Below are positions 1 through 10,970 of a stretch of DNA of 64,000 bases, one piece after another. Position 1 is the first letter of the stretch. The number at the start of each line of letters is the position of its first letter. Both the position numbers and the translations under genes were made by a program. The notes under the pieces are model-generated. The model was not told the DNA's origin, did no database searches, and saw nothing but the letters and a program-made list of their open reading frames with translations. Origin of the DNA: Nemertoderma westbladi (taxonomy: Eukaryota; Xenacoelomorpha; Nemertodermatida; Nemertodermatidae); the NCBI GenBank assembly GCA_032718475.1, contig JAUCBJ010007609.1:17583-81582 (forward strand), in the 5' to 3' direction.

Positions 1-1515
1 CGGATGACATCGCCCTGCTCTCTAATAAGCCTGCAGATGCACAGCAACTTGCTTGGGCAGCCACCAAACATCGAGGTCAGCCCTACAAGGAAAATATATG
101 ACAAGACACTACCTATAGAAACAGGGGACTTCACACCTACCGAACTCCAAAGAAGCATTAAAAGCATGTCCAATAATAAAGCGAGTGGATTAGATGAAAT
201 CCCAGCCGAGGTATGGAAAACCGGAATGCTAAACAGACCATTATTGAACGTTTGCAACCGGATGTTAAAAGGGGAAAAGCCACCACCAATTTGGACTAAA
301 GGTCAACTAAAGCCTCTCCCCAAGAAAGGAGACCTCGGCATACCAACAAACTATCGTGGGATCTGTCTGCTTGTGGTAGCTGCCAAAATATACAATAAAA
401 TGATTCTATATAGGATTAGGCCTCACATAGAGAAACTACTGCGTAAGAGCCAAAACGGATTTCGACCAAGTAGATCAACAATAGCTCAGATACTTGCACT
501 ACGGAGACTGATTGAAGGAATTAAGTCAAAAAATCTCCCCGCTGTCATGACTTTTGTGGACTTCAAGAAGGCATTCGACTCCATCCATAGAGGTAAAATG
601 CTTGAAATCCTAAGAGCTTATGGAATACCAGAAGTAATTGTTGCTGGCATTGGATTGTTATATTGTGACACATAAGCGCAGGTACTCTCACCAGATGGTG
701 AAACTGAGTTTTTCTCAATCCTGGCTGGCGTACTGCAAGGTGACACACTAGCACCATTACTATTTGTAATTGTGCTGGATTACGCAATGAGGACGGCCAC
801 AAAGGGTGAAGACCTGGGATTCACACTTCAAGAACGCAGAAGTAGTAGATATCCGGCAACTACAGTCACAGACACCGACTTTGCGGATGACATCGCCCTG
901 CTCTCTAATAATCCCGCAGATGCACAGCTTCTACTGAATAAAGTGTAGAGGGCTGCTAAGGAGGTTGGATTGCATATAAATGCTAACAAGACCAAATTCA
1001 TGACTTATAATGTTGATGGAAACTTGACGACAATTGATAATAATCAACTATGGAAGGTTGACGATTTCCAATAGAGAGAGCAGCGTAAAAGACATAGAAG
1101 TTAGGAAAGCCAAGACATGGATAGCTCTATCAAAAATGGATACCATCTGAATAAAGATATCTCTCGTTACCTGAAGACCAGATTCTTTCTAAACCTCAGC
1201 TGGGGCAGAAAAAAACAAGACAAACGACGAGCCTTATGGCACAATACACATGTATCAACCTCATGGATGCAACGTACGATTCAGTGGGCACTGTTACTGT
1301 TGGAAAGTAAAAACGAGGTGATAGCAAATCTACTTTTCTCACAAGGAAAGCGTACCCGTGGACGACCGTGGCTTTGACATATATAGACCAGCTTGAAAGG
1401 GATACTGAACTAGAGAGAAACGAAATTGTGACAACTATGGAGAATTGGGAAGCCTGGAAGAATCTCATTTCCACTGTCCGAGCTCACTTGACCTAGTAGT
1501 AGCAGTAGTAGTAGG
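1..1515 (+). pseudogene. Non-LTR retrotransposon fragment (reverse transcriptase), degenerate
   Basis: The piece encodes a reverse transcriptase of the endonuclease-plus-RT class of non-LTR retrotransposons, which copies element RNA onto nicked chromosomal DNA. Seen: a 223-residue open stretch (4-675) with NNKASGLDEIPAEVW, LPKKGD, NYRGI, QNGFRPSRST and FVDFKKAFDSI. After a TAA at 673 the same frame continues with GVLQGDTLAP and the catalytic FADD at about 880-890. A TAG at 946 and frame changes after about 1070 break it. The C-terminal part (RTRGRPWL, ENWEAWKNLI) runs to about 1490 and is followed by a TAG-rich triplet tail (1493-1515), the usual 3' end for this kind of element. There is no endonuclease domain, so it is 5'-truncated. 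The first 47 bases duplicate the FADD region at 889-930, so the copy starts with a rearrangement. It is surely dead. Confidence 0.9.
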
Positions 1516-1754
1516 CCTACACTGTAACAATGTACTTAAAGTACATCAACTTACATGGAAAGAATTAATTGGTTGGTTTTCAATAAGGGGATTCCCTTCA
1601 TAATGTAATTGATGTAAAGAAATCATCTTATCGAAATTACAAGGAAATATGGAGAGTTGGTTGCCGGCGACATCTAATTCCACGAGATTCTGAAGCAAAC
1701 ATAGCGATTCTATGAGGAAATAATAGAAATAAAAGTATTAAGTTTAATTAGCTG

Positions 1755-2550
1755 TAAACAATGGAACATTGTTTGTTTACCTGGTAAGTATAACTGGTAG
1801 ACAATGGAATATTGTTTGTTTACCTGGTAAGTATAACTGGTAGACAATGGAATATTGTTTGTTTACCTGGTAAGTATAACTGGTAGACAATGGAATATTG
1901 TTTGTTTACCTGGTAAGTATAACTGGTAGACAATGGAATATTGTTTGTTTACCTGGTAAGTATAACTGGTAGACAATGGAATATTGTTTGTTTACCTGGT
2001 AAGTATAACTGGTAGACAATTGAATATTGTTTGTTTACCTGGTAAGTATAACTGGTAGGCAATGGAATATTGTTTGTTTACCTGATAAGTAAAACTGGTA
2101 GACAATGGAATATTGTATGTTTACCTGGTAAGTATAACTGGTAGACAATGGAATATTATTTGTTTACCTGGTAAGTATAACTGGTAGACAATGGAACATT
2201 GTTTGTTTACCTGGTAAGTATAACTGGTAGACAATGGAATATTGTTTGTTTACCTGGTAAGTATAACTAGTAGACAATGGAACATTGTTTGTTTACCTGG
2301 TAAGTATAACTGGGAGATATTGTTTGTTTACCTGGTAAGTATAACTGGTAGACAATGGAATATTGTTTGTTTACCTGGTAAGTATAACTGGTAGACAATG
2401 GAACATTGTTTGTTTACCTGGTAAGTATAACTTGTAGACAATGGAATATTGTTTGTTTACCTGGTAAGTATAACTGGTAGACAATGGAACATTGTTTGTT
2501 TACCTGGTAAGTATAACTGGTAGACAATGGAATATTGTTTACCTGGTAAG
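1755..2550. repeat. 43-bp minisatellite carrying splice-donor sequence (LRR gene intron 3)
   Basis: About 18 near-identical copies of a 43-bp unit run up to, and slightly into, the 3' end of LRR exon 3. On the minus strand each unit contains ACTTACCAG followed by GTAAACAA, the same junction that ends exon 3 at 2543. The unit next to the exon is a little shorter. Variation between copies is only a few single-base changes and one shortened unit near 2310, so the array is young or homogenised. 43 is not a multiple of 3, so using a distal copy as donor would shift frame. Confidence 0.9.
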
Positions 2551-2757
2551 TCTCGGAGTAAATTAAGTTGAACGTGAAGACGCTTTAAAGATACACAATT
2601 CCCTAACATGTTGGGAAGGGAACTGATGTTGTTATTAGCAACGTAGAGTTCCGTTAGAGACTCTATGTAGCACAGCTCCTCAGGTAATGAATTCAGTTGG
2701 TTATTGTTGATACTAAGCCGTTCCAGTTGTAATAAATTGCCTATCTCCGGGGGTAGT
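2543..2757 (-). CDS. LRR protein, exon 3 (three leucine-rich repeats)
   Basis: This exon continues the LRR protein begun at 7214. Read on the minus strand it gives LPPEIGNLLQLERLSINNNQL, then SLPEELCYIESLTELYVANNNI, then SLPNMLGNCVSLKRLHVQLNLL: three LxxLxLxxNxL repeats of about 23 residues, the classic scaffold for protein-protein contact. The acceptor is TTTATAG at 2758-2759. The first base completes a Lys codon left by exon 2, so the phase is exact. The donor is ACCAG/GTAAAC at 2543/2542. The exon is 215 bp and leaves phase 1. The following exons must lie beyond the left edge, because 1-1750 holds only retroelement and the array. The series of repeats and flanking residues recalls vertebrate LRRC69; that is from memory, not from a search. 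Confidence 0.85.
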
Positions 2758-2934
2758 CTATAAATAATTAAAAACATTTATAGAAATATTAAACGAACGG
2801 ATGAAGTGGTAGGCATCCGCCAGAGGTAACATAGTGTATGGATGATAGAAATAAAATAAAATATTAGGGTCTTAATAGAAATAGGATTGTTTGAACGTTG
2901 TATAGCTAAGAATAAGAAGTTATTCGGAATCACA

Positions 2935-3188
2935 GATAGGCGGGGGGGGGGGGGGGGGGGAACTGGACGCAATAAAAATTCATCCCTCTCCAGGGGAAAT
3001 TCGACGCAAATAACAGCTGATTACTCTCAAAAATAAAACTGTAACCTGTTCTATTGTGTTTAGTTTATTGTTTTGGTTAAAATAACGTGCCACTGTAACC
3101 TGCCCTTTCCTAAATTGAGAATTTAACATTGAGGCGGGATATTAATTCGCCAAGGCGGGTTTTGCGTCCAGTTCCCCCCCCCCCCTGT
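2935..3188. mobile_element. MITE with poly-G/C terminal inverted repeats, copy 1
   Basis: About 250 bp bounded by inverted ends: a G run then AACTGGACGCAA on the left, and TTGCGTCCAGTT then a C run and CTGTCT on the right. A second copy lies at 10424-10662 with the same internal sequence (for example CCTCTCCAGGGGAAATTCG). It has no coding capacity. The superfamily is not assigned, because the homopolymer runs blur the ends and target duplication. Confidence 0.7.
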
Positions 3189-3237
3189 CTCCGGAATCAA
3201 GGCTATTTAGTCCAGCGGTTATTGGATTAGACCTTGA

Positions 3238-3696
3238 ATGGGAGTAGGGAGTAGGGAGTAGGGAGTAGGGTGTAGGGAGTAGGGAGTAGGGAGTAGGGAG
3301 TAGGGAGTAGGGAGTTGGGAGTAGGGAGTAGGGAGTAGGGAGTAGGGAGTAGGGAGTAGGGAGTAGGGAGTAGGAGTAGGGAGTAGGGAGTAGGGAGTAG
3401 GGAGTAGGGAGTAGGGAGTAGGGAGTAGGGAGTAGGGAGTAGGGAGTAGGGAGTAGGGAGTAGGGAGTAGGGAGTAGGGAGTAGGGAGTAGGGAGTAGGG
3501 AGTAGGGAGTAGGGAGTAGGGAGTAGGGAGTAGGGAGTAGGGAGTAGGGAGTAGGGAGTAGGGAGTAGGGAGTAGGGAGTAGGGAGTAGGGAGTAGGGAG
3601 TAGGGAGTAGGGAGTAGGGAGTAGGGAGTTGGGAGTAGGGAGTAGGGAGTAGGGAGTAGGGAGTAGGGAGTAGGGGGTAGGGAGTAGGGAGTAGGA
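3238..3696. repeat. Heptamer satellite (GGGAGTA)n
   Basis: About 65 tandem copies of GGGAGTA on the plus strand with very few variants (GGGTGTA, GGGAGTT, a lost base near 3373). The G-triplet every seven bases makes it a good G-quadruplex candidate. It lies inside intron 2 of the LRR gene. The 169-residue minus-strand ORF over it is an artefact of the repeat. Confidence 0.9.
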
Positions 3697-3699
3697 TGT

Positions 3700-4585
3700 A
3701 GTAAAAGTTTTAACTGATTCGGGATCAACTTTAATTTTCGGTTTGAATCTTAATATTTAAAAAACCACTCCAAAATAATTGCAATTGATGTTGTACTAAT
3801 TTCAACTTCCAGGAACATTGAAAAAATAACTTTACATAGAATGGTATCCAACAAAAATATGGTAGGTGTGACTGGAAATAAAATTGTCATAAAAGTGAGC
3901 TATAAGATAAGGACTCCAGTGGTGTAAGTTTAATAATTGTAATAGAAACATGTACCGTTTGTTAATTTCCAAAGTTTGCAAATTTAATATACAACATATA
4001 TGGACATGGAAGCAATCGGATGAGTTGTCATATCCGTTACTGGAGGCAATTAATTGTTTAAATTGCTAATTATTACACAGAATCCTTAATAATGCAAGCT
4101 GGGCATATCAACCGGATTATTGATCACAATTTTCTACCAAAATCAACAAAATCAATTACTATACTCCCATGCAAGGTTCAGTGAAAAAATTACAGATATC
4201 CGCCAGACTAATTGTAAGCTAAATCGTCAAGAACTAGACAATATAGTTGTAATGACATCAATTACATAATGTATTGTGTACTTCTGTTACGGTACAACAA
4301 TTTACATTGAATATTATCTAGAGAAAATGTGGACTACTACAAAATTTTGCGTGTAAATTTAACAACTCTTTGCCAACCCTCAAGAAATTAAAAGCACGTT
4401 GAATTATTGAATGAAAATAATATCGTTATTTTTCTGTTTACCGTGGTCTTCGGAGGTCACTTCAAAACTAATTATAATTCACTAAAACAAAAATAAAACT
4501 ATAGGCTAGTATACAAAATAATTAAAAGGATGATAAAAACTAAAACCCTCGACCGTGAACTTCAGTCAACCCCGATACTGCAATG
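3700..4585. other. Unannotated intron 2 sequence of the LRR gene
   Basis: AT-rich sequence with no ORF of note, no recognised repeat and no clear structure. It lies between LRR exons 2 and 3 and is read here as intron. Confidence 0.5.
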
Positions 4586-5048
4586 CAATAGGGGGATAGG
4601 GCTGAGTGGTTCAGTACTACTCGCATACCGGTCAGGCAATCTGCGAGTTTATAATTGTAAATTGATTCATTTAATAAATGTTCATCACCATGAATTTAAG
4701 TAATTGTAGTGTCAAAAGACGCGCAAGACTCTCAGCTTTCAATTGATATAAGCCACGTGTGAAATGATTGAGATTAAATGTGTATTTGAATGGATCTAAA
4801 ATCACCCTCCATAGAAACCAATATAAGAAATTATCAGAGCACTGCGTAGTGACGTCAAATATGTAGCAGCCAATCACAGCCGATTTTCAAAATTGGCTTC
4901 CCGCTTTTTCTTAAACCCGCAATTTCGACCGTTTCCACGTGTTTTTAAAAAAAACCACCCCGCGCCACGCAGCGCCACTCGATTCAGGGTACCTTGTTAC
5001 CCCTTATTCGATTGTTTCTAGCCCTACAATTTTTCGCGCACCCTATTG
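4586..5048. repeat. Single arm of the 8027-9085 palindromic element
   Basis: This is closely similar, in the same orientation, to 8620-9085 (shared CATACCGGTCAGGCAATCTG, GCCAATCACAGCCGATTTTC and CTCGATTCAGGG) and is the reverse complement of 8027-8480. It ends with CGCGCACC like the full element. It is either a solo arm left by deletion of a full copy or an older half element. It sits inside LRR intron 2, immediately downstream (on the gene's strand) of exon 2. Confidence 0.75.
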
Positions 5049-5103
5049 ACAACCGTTGTTGGAATAAAAATTCAAATAAACATTCGTGTTGTGTTCCACT
5101 TAC

Positions 5104-5282
5104 TTGGTTAACAGATTGTTGTTAAGATTAATAACTGTAAGGTTGACAACTTTCAGGAATATATGTCCTGGAATATCCGCAATCCGATTGTTGAATATAT
5201 GAAATACAGTTAACTCGACCAAGTAGTTGATAACAGGAGGTACGTTGTCAAAATTATTGTTGCCCAAGTTGAGTATGCGGAG
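5104..5282 (-). CDS. LRR protein, exon 2 (short exon lacking a start codon)
   Basis: The minus-strand frame LRILNLGNNNFDNVPP, LTVFHIFNNRIADIPG, LTVINLNNNLL gives two and a half leucine-rich repeats. The acceptor is TTTTCAG at 5283-5284 and the donor CCAA/GTAAGT at 5104/5103. The exon is 179 bp, starts in phase 0 and leaves two bases. Joined after exon 1 it makes SNLKQ-LRILNLGNNN with no interruption, and its last two bases plus the first of exon 3 encode Lys. This exact phase match across three exons is the strongest evidence that the gene is real and intact here. Confidence 0.85.
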
Positions 5283-5394
5283 CTGAAAAGATAAATAATG
5301 ACAATATCACAAACTGAAGCAACGGTTTACGCACAACCTAATTGATTTTTTCCTGTCTACGAACATTTGTTTTGGAACAGGGGATTTGACTTAA

Positions 5395-7034
5395 CCCGTT
5401 TGTGATTGGTCCACTAGCTTAATAAATAACTGTTTGTGATTATTAGTCTTAAGGGGGTGGAAAGTTACGCTTTAAAAATTTTTATTTTCGTTTTTTAAAA
5501 AAAGGACATCAGAAATGAAATGAAAACAGAAATCCCCCATAACGAGAATTGTAGCAAGGATGTAGGCTTTCGTATATTTTGAAAGAGAAACAGACCGAAA
5601 GAGTATATGCCTTATATAAGTATATAGTATACAAGTAAAAACATAAAAAAGACATCGGTAATGAAATTAGAGACCTGGAAAACCACCCTAACAAAAATTT
5701 CATCGAGGTGGCCTGCTTCCTTATTGACAGGGAAAATTTGAAAGACGGAAACGGACAGACTTGCCGTGCCGTTTCCTGTTTAAATAGGGGAACGGGACCT
5801 AATGGAACTGATGGAATGGAACTGGAACCTAATAGGGTTTTACTCCACTCCATAATTTTGAACTAAATACGATTCATCTCAGTAGATTCTCGGCGAAATT
5901 CAAAAAATGTTTGGTCCACTAGTTTATTACGATCATCTATGGTCACAGATTTTAATATCTACCTGTTTGTGAATAGTCATTAAGAGTTTAATACTTAGCC
6001 GTTTGTGATAGGTCCAGTCCACTATAATACTTACAGCTGTTTGTGATTGGTCCACAGTCCACTATAATACTTACAGCTCTTTGTGATTGGTCCACTATAA
6101 TACTTACAGCTGTTTGTGATTGGTCCACAGTCCACTATAATACTTACAGCTGTTTGTGATTGGTCCACAGTCCACTATAATACTTACAGCTGTTTGTGAT
6201 TGGTCCACTATAATACTTACAGCTGTTTGTGATTGGTCCACAGTCCACTATAATACTTAGAGCTGTTTGTGATGTGTCCACTATAATACTTACAGCTGTT
6301 TGTGATTGGTCAACTATAATACTTACAGCTGTTTGTGATTGGTCCACTATAATACTTACAGCTGTTTGTGATTGGTCAACTATAATACTTACAGCTGTTT
6401 GTGATTGGTCCACTATAATACTTACAGCTGTTTGTGATTGGTCCACAGTACACTATAATACTTACAGCTGTTTGTGATTGGTCCACTATAATACTTACAG
6501 CTGTTTGTGATTGGTCCACTATAATATTTACAGCTGTTTGTGATGTGTCCACTATAATACTTACAGCTGTTTGTGATTGGTCAACTATAATACTTACAGC
6601 TGTTTGTCATTGGTCCACTATAATACTTACAGCTGTTTGTGATTGGTCAACTATAATACTTACAGCTGTTTGTGATTGGTCCACTATAATACTTACAGCT
6701 GTTTGTGATTGGTCCACAGTACACTATAATACTTACAGCTGTTTGTGATTGGTCCACTATAATACTTACAGTTGTTTATGATTGGTCCACAGTACACTAT
6801 AATACTTACAGCTGTTTGTGATTGGTCCACTATAATACTTACAGCTGTTTGTGATTGGTCAACTATAATACTTACAGCTGTTTGTGATTGGTCCACTATA
6901 ATACTTACAGCTGTTTGTGATTGGTCCACAGTACACTATAATACTTACAGCTGTTTGTGATTGGTCCACTATAATACTTACAGCTGTTTGTGATTGGTCA
7001 ACTATAATACTTAGAGCTGTTTGTGATTTCCCAC
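5395..7034. repeat. 33-bp minisatellite with donor-like motif (LRR gene intron 1)
   Basis: Roughly 28 copies of a 33-bp unit, some lengthened to about 40-45 bp by an added CAGTCCA or CAGTACA, fill 6000-7034. Isolated decayed copies occur at 5395-5450 and 5910-6000. On the minus strand every unit reads CACAAACAG then CTGTAAGTAT, close to the exon 1 end TCAAACAG and containing an ideal donor core GTAAGTAT. The array touches the donor of exon 1; copies are cleanest near the exon and most decayed at the far end. ORFs on both strands are repeat artefacts. Confidence 0.9.
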
Positions 7035-7214
7035 CTGTTTGAGATTTGACAATCCCCAAGGCAGATCTCGCAATAAGTTGTTCTTCAGCTGAAGATTTTC
7101 CAGGTGTTTGATGTAGGAAACGGCATTGGGTAGCAATTCCATATGTTTGTTACACAACGACACAAGTTTAGCGTGAGAGCGGTGGGAACGAAGTAAACTT
7201 ATATCCGTTGCCAT
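7035..7214 (-). CDS. LRR protein, first coding exon
   Basis: Encodes the N-terminus of a leucine-rich-repeat protein: MATDISLLRSHRSHAKLVSL, then NKHMELLPNAVSYIKHLENL and KNNLLRDLPWGLSNLKQ. There is no signal peptide, so it is likely an intracellular scaffold with a short N-terminal cap before the repeats. The start is ATG at 7214-7212; the exon is 180 bp (60 codons, phase 0) and ends at AAACAG/GTGGGA. Together with exons 2 and 3 about 190 residues are seen, with eight or so repeats; the C-terminus is off the window. A non-coding leader exon may end at CAACAG/GTAAGG near 7829, but this is only a donor-like match. Confidence 0.85.
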
Positions 7215-8026
7215 AGCGAAGGATGTTTTTTTATAAGACGATTTTTACTTATTGATAGCTAATTGTAGTGCTATATACATAAAAGTTATATAAATATAGA
7301 TAGGGCTTCATAAGAAATGGTAAATTATAACCCGTCGTTTACAAATACGTTAATAATTTGTACTGTCTAATAATAACTGGTCTTGTAAAACCATTTTGTC
7401 CAGCCGTGTCATCTTATAGAAGCTATGACATTGTATGAGTAATAACTATTAAAATTATCAAGTTATAAGCGGATACCAGGTACACTATAAATCATACTAG
7501 AAATGCCTAGCAAGTTATTGGTTGGTATGGTGGGTGTGGGGATAGGTGGGACAACACCTACAAACGGCGACAACACTCAGTCACAGTAAAAAAAACGGTA
7601 GACCACAGTCAAAAATACCCCCAAACACTATGAATGAATAGCTCAGTAGACCGCAGTCCTAAAAGTAATTCTACCAATATTCGTCTCCGCATATCCACGG
7701 CAAGTCGCAGTATAATAGTCAAACGTGTGGGGACAACACTCAAATGTCGAGACAATAGTCTAAATCATGTAATTCAGTATTCTGAAATATTGTTCACCAG
7801 TTAGTTAGTTAGTTAGTTACCTTACCTGTTGTAGTAGGCATTGGCATATTGTTTAGTGCTGCTTTTGCGAGCTTTGTATACTGTTACCCGTTACCGCTGT
7901 TTCAACCGTTATCTGTATGTTGGTCGGTATGTATGTTAGTCGGTAGGCTTACTACTACTACTGTTTTTCTGCAACTTGCCATGGATATGCGGAGGAGATA
8001 ACTACTTGGTAGATTACAACAGGGTA
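7215..8026. other. Upstream region of the LRR gene
   Basis: No gene is seen. It holds a (GTTA)n tract near 7800-7817, a donor-like CAG/GTAAGG on the minus strand near 7829 and TAC-rich sequence at 7950-7965. The promoter is expected here, but no convincing TATA box can be chosen. Confidence 0.4.
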
Positions 8027-9085
8027 GGTGCGCGAAACAATTATTGCGCTAGAAACAATCGAATAACGGGTAACAAGGCGCCCTGAATCGAGTGGCGGGG
8101 TGTGTTTTTTTTGTAAAAACACGTGGAAACGGTCGAAATGGCGGGTTTAAGTAAGCCCGGGAAGCTAATTTTGAAAATCGGCTGTGATTGGCTGCTACAT
8201 ATTTGACGTCACAACGCAGTACTCTGATAATTTCTTATATTGGTTTCTATGGAGGGGAGGGTGATTTTTAGATCCATTAATAATACACATTTGTCAATAA
8301 TTTCATACGTGGCTTATATCAATAGAAAGCGGAGAGTCTTGCGCGTCTTTTAACACTACAAATACATAAATTCATGATCATGAACATTGATAAAATACTG
8401 TTTGCAATTTTGCAAACTTGATAGATTGCCTGACCCAGTATGCAAGCACTCACCAACTCAGCCATATCCATCTTATTGCATTAGCAGTATCGGAGTAGGC
8501 CTATGCTGTATTGTTGCTTAAGTTCATTAAGTTGAGTAAACCTATCGCTGTACCACTCTTACGATACTGACCGGTACACATTTCAACTTCATGAACTTAA
8601 GCTGCAATAAATAATACTCCGATACTGCAATGCAATAGGTGGGTAGGGCTGAGTGAGTGGTTTAGTTCTACTTGCATACCGGTCAGGCAATCTGCGAGTT
8701 TATAATTGTGAATTGATTAATTTTATCAATGTTCGTCACCATCAATTTAATTACTTTTAGTGTCAAAAGAAGCGCAAGACTCTCCGCTTTCTATTGATAT
8801 AAGCCACGTGTGAAATTATTGAGATTAAATGTGTATTTGAATGGATCTAAAATCACCCTCCATAGAAACCAATATAAGAAATTATCAGAGCACTGCCAAT
8901 AGTACGTCAAATATGTAGCAGCCAATCACAGCCGATTTTCAAAATTGACCTCCCCGAGCTTACTTAAACCCGCCATTTAGACCGTTTCCTCGAGTTTTTA
9001 CAAAAAACACACCCCGCCACTCGATTCAGGGCACCTTGTTACCCCTTATTCGATTGTTTCTAGCCCAACAATTTTTACGCGCACC
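8027..9085. mobile_element. Palindromic transposon with about 460-bp inverted arms
   Basis: Left end GGTGCGCG and right end CGCGCACC. The arms 8027-8490 and 8610-9085 are imperfect reverse complements over their whole length, leaving only about 110 bp between them. It has no ORF, so it is a foldback-type or MITE-like non-autonomous element. The flanks do not show an obvious target duplication. Related single arm at 4586-5048. Confidence 0.8.
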
Positions 9086-10423
9086 AAGCTCTGTGCACAA
9101 GGTACCTTGTAATAGGGGGGTTGCTGTAAAACTTGTCATTTTTTTAATTATTTGCATTTTTCATTGAGCAAAATTTAATTTGACAACAACATCTCATCTG
9201 TTTAGGGATGTCAGTTTTCAGAAAATTTTTTACAAGGAAATTTCCGGAAAAGTATACTTATTTACTCGTAATTACGATAACAAGAGCCAAAACACCCAAC
9301 TTCAAAACAGAAAGCAGGAATCTAGTGTTTACTCTACTTATGTTTTATGTGTTTTCAGAATGTGTATAAACTGGTAAAATAGCAGGAGGTATTCAATTGT
9401 GAAAGAGTTAAATTGAAAATTTATTGTTTTCCGAAATTATTGCGTTCAAAATATAACGTAGTAAATAATGAAATTGACAAAATACAAAGTTATAATCACA
9501 ATTTTTGTTCAAATCTTATTATTACTATTTATGCAATTAATAAGAAGATATTTGTGTAAATATTTACTATTAAAAGTAAAAGTTATATAATAAATTATTC
9601 AAATAGAATCCGGAAATTTCTTAACATTGTTCCTGACTCACATCCCAACCTACATATTATGTTTCAATATGAATTTTGTATTTTAATTTGAATGATGCCA
9701 ATAAATTTGTACTTCACATTTACTAAATTTAGATTACACAAAAAATATTTTAAAACAGCATGAAAATCGATAACAAACGCAGCTACATAAAATTTATTTA
9801 CGAAAAGGAATACAAAATAGAGCGAAAATTTTTAAGTGTTACTGGTAGTGTTACAAAAAAGGTTACTGTAGTTTTAAATCAAACTACTTACTACAACGTA
9901 CAATTAGTTATTTTTCAATATTTTATTTATAAATTGGCAAATTTAATAATTTTACACGAATTGATACTGAATTATATTTAAAGTTCTATATTGTAGCCTG
10001 AAAGTCTTGCCTTATTGTTGAAAGTGTTTATGATAACGTAACTTTATCATTGTGAGCGTTAATAACTTAATGTTTCGCTGTCAATTAGGCGAATGATACG
10101 GCCATAGTGTAATATTGGATTTCATTGGTGGACACAACAATTAATTATTGTTATTGTTATTAATGTTACTTAAAGCCAAATGGTAGGCCAAGGCAATAAC
10201 AAGTGTGTATATTAATCCAAGCCCATGAACAATATCAGTGCCAAATTTAACTTGCATTATTTAAATCAGTCATTGAGTCAAAGCAGGCCTTGTGGTGGGG
10301 ATTCCTGTTTCTCTATTGAAAGAATCCAACCGCGTTCTAAATATATATTAAGGGCATGTCGCCATAGTTACTCCATAGTATAGATTTAACGAGAGACTGT
10401 CGTTATACATTAACAATTCAGAT
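9086..10423. other. AT-rich intergenic sequence
   Basis: No supported gene or repeat. The longest ORFs (65 and 73 residues at 9180 and 9760) are low-complexity, start in AT-rich DNA and show no domain. Confidence 0.5.
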
Positions 10424-10662
10424 AGGGGGGAAACTGCGCGTAAATAAAAATTCATCCCTCTCCAGGGGAAATTCGACGCAAATAACAGTTGATTATTCTC
10501 AAAAATAAAACTGTAACCTGTTCTATTGTGCTTAGTTTATTGTTTTGGTTAAAATAACGCGCTACTGCTGCTCCTTTCCCTAAATTGAAAATTTAACATT
10601 GAGGCGGGATATTAATTCGCCAAGATGGGTTTTGCGTCCAGTCCCCCCCCCCCCCTGTCTCC
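10424..10662. mobile_element. MITE with poly-G/C terminal inverted repeats, copy 2
   Basis: Same element as 2935-3188 by shared interior. Its left end has decayed to GGGGGGAAACTGCGCG, while the right end keeps TTGCGTCCAG, a C run and CTGTCT. Both copies are preceded by CAGATAGG and followed by CCTGTCT, so those bases probably belong to the terminal repeat. Confidence 0.7.
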
Positions 10663-10970
10663 AACATATTACATGAAAAAAAATTTGTCACATTTTTGAC
10701 ACTTTTTGCCATTTATTACCTCAATATTTTAGGATACTTTTTGTCATAAATTTCACAGCAATCTCAAACTAAATGAAAAAGTAATAATAGGTGTTAAGCA
10801 TCACGCAGTTATCTTCATTCTTCATGCCAATTGTTACGTGAATTCTTTCATTTTTTAAAAGCCTTTGAAATTTATAAATTGCATTTATTCGCCAGAAAGA
10901 GCATATAAAGTTTACGGTTAGGGTAATTTAATTAAGTCTGTCCATTGAAATGTTAGAATGCACACAACCT

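Noticed and set aside
3238-3696. Interstitial telomere repeat
   Set aside because: The unit is GGGAGTA, not TTAGGG, and no transition to telomeric units is seen.
3219-3728. A 169-codon Pro/Thr/Tyr/Ser-repeat ORF
   Set aside because: Translation of the GGGAGTA heptamer tract; not a gene.
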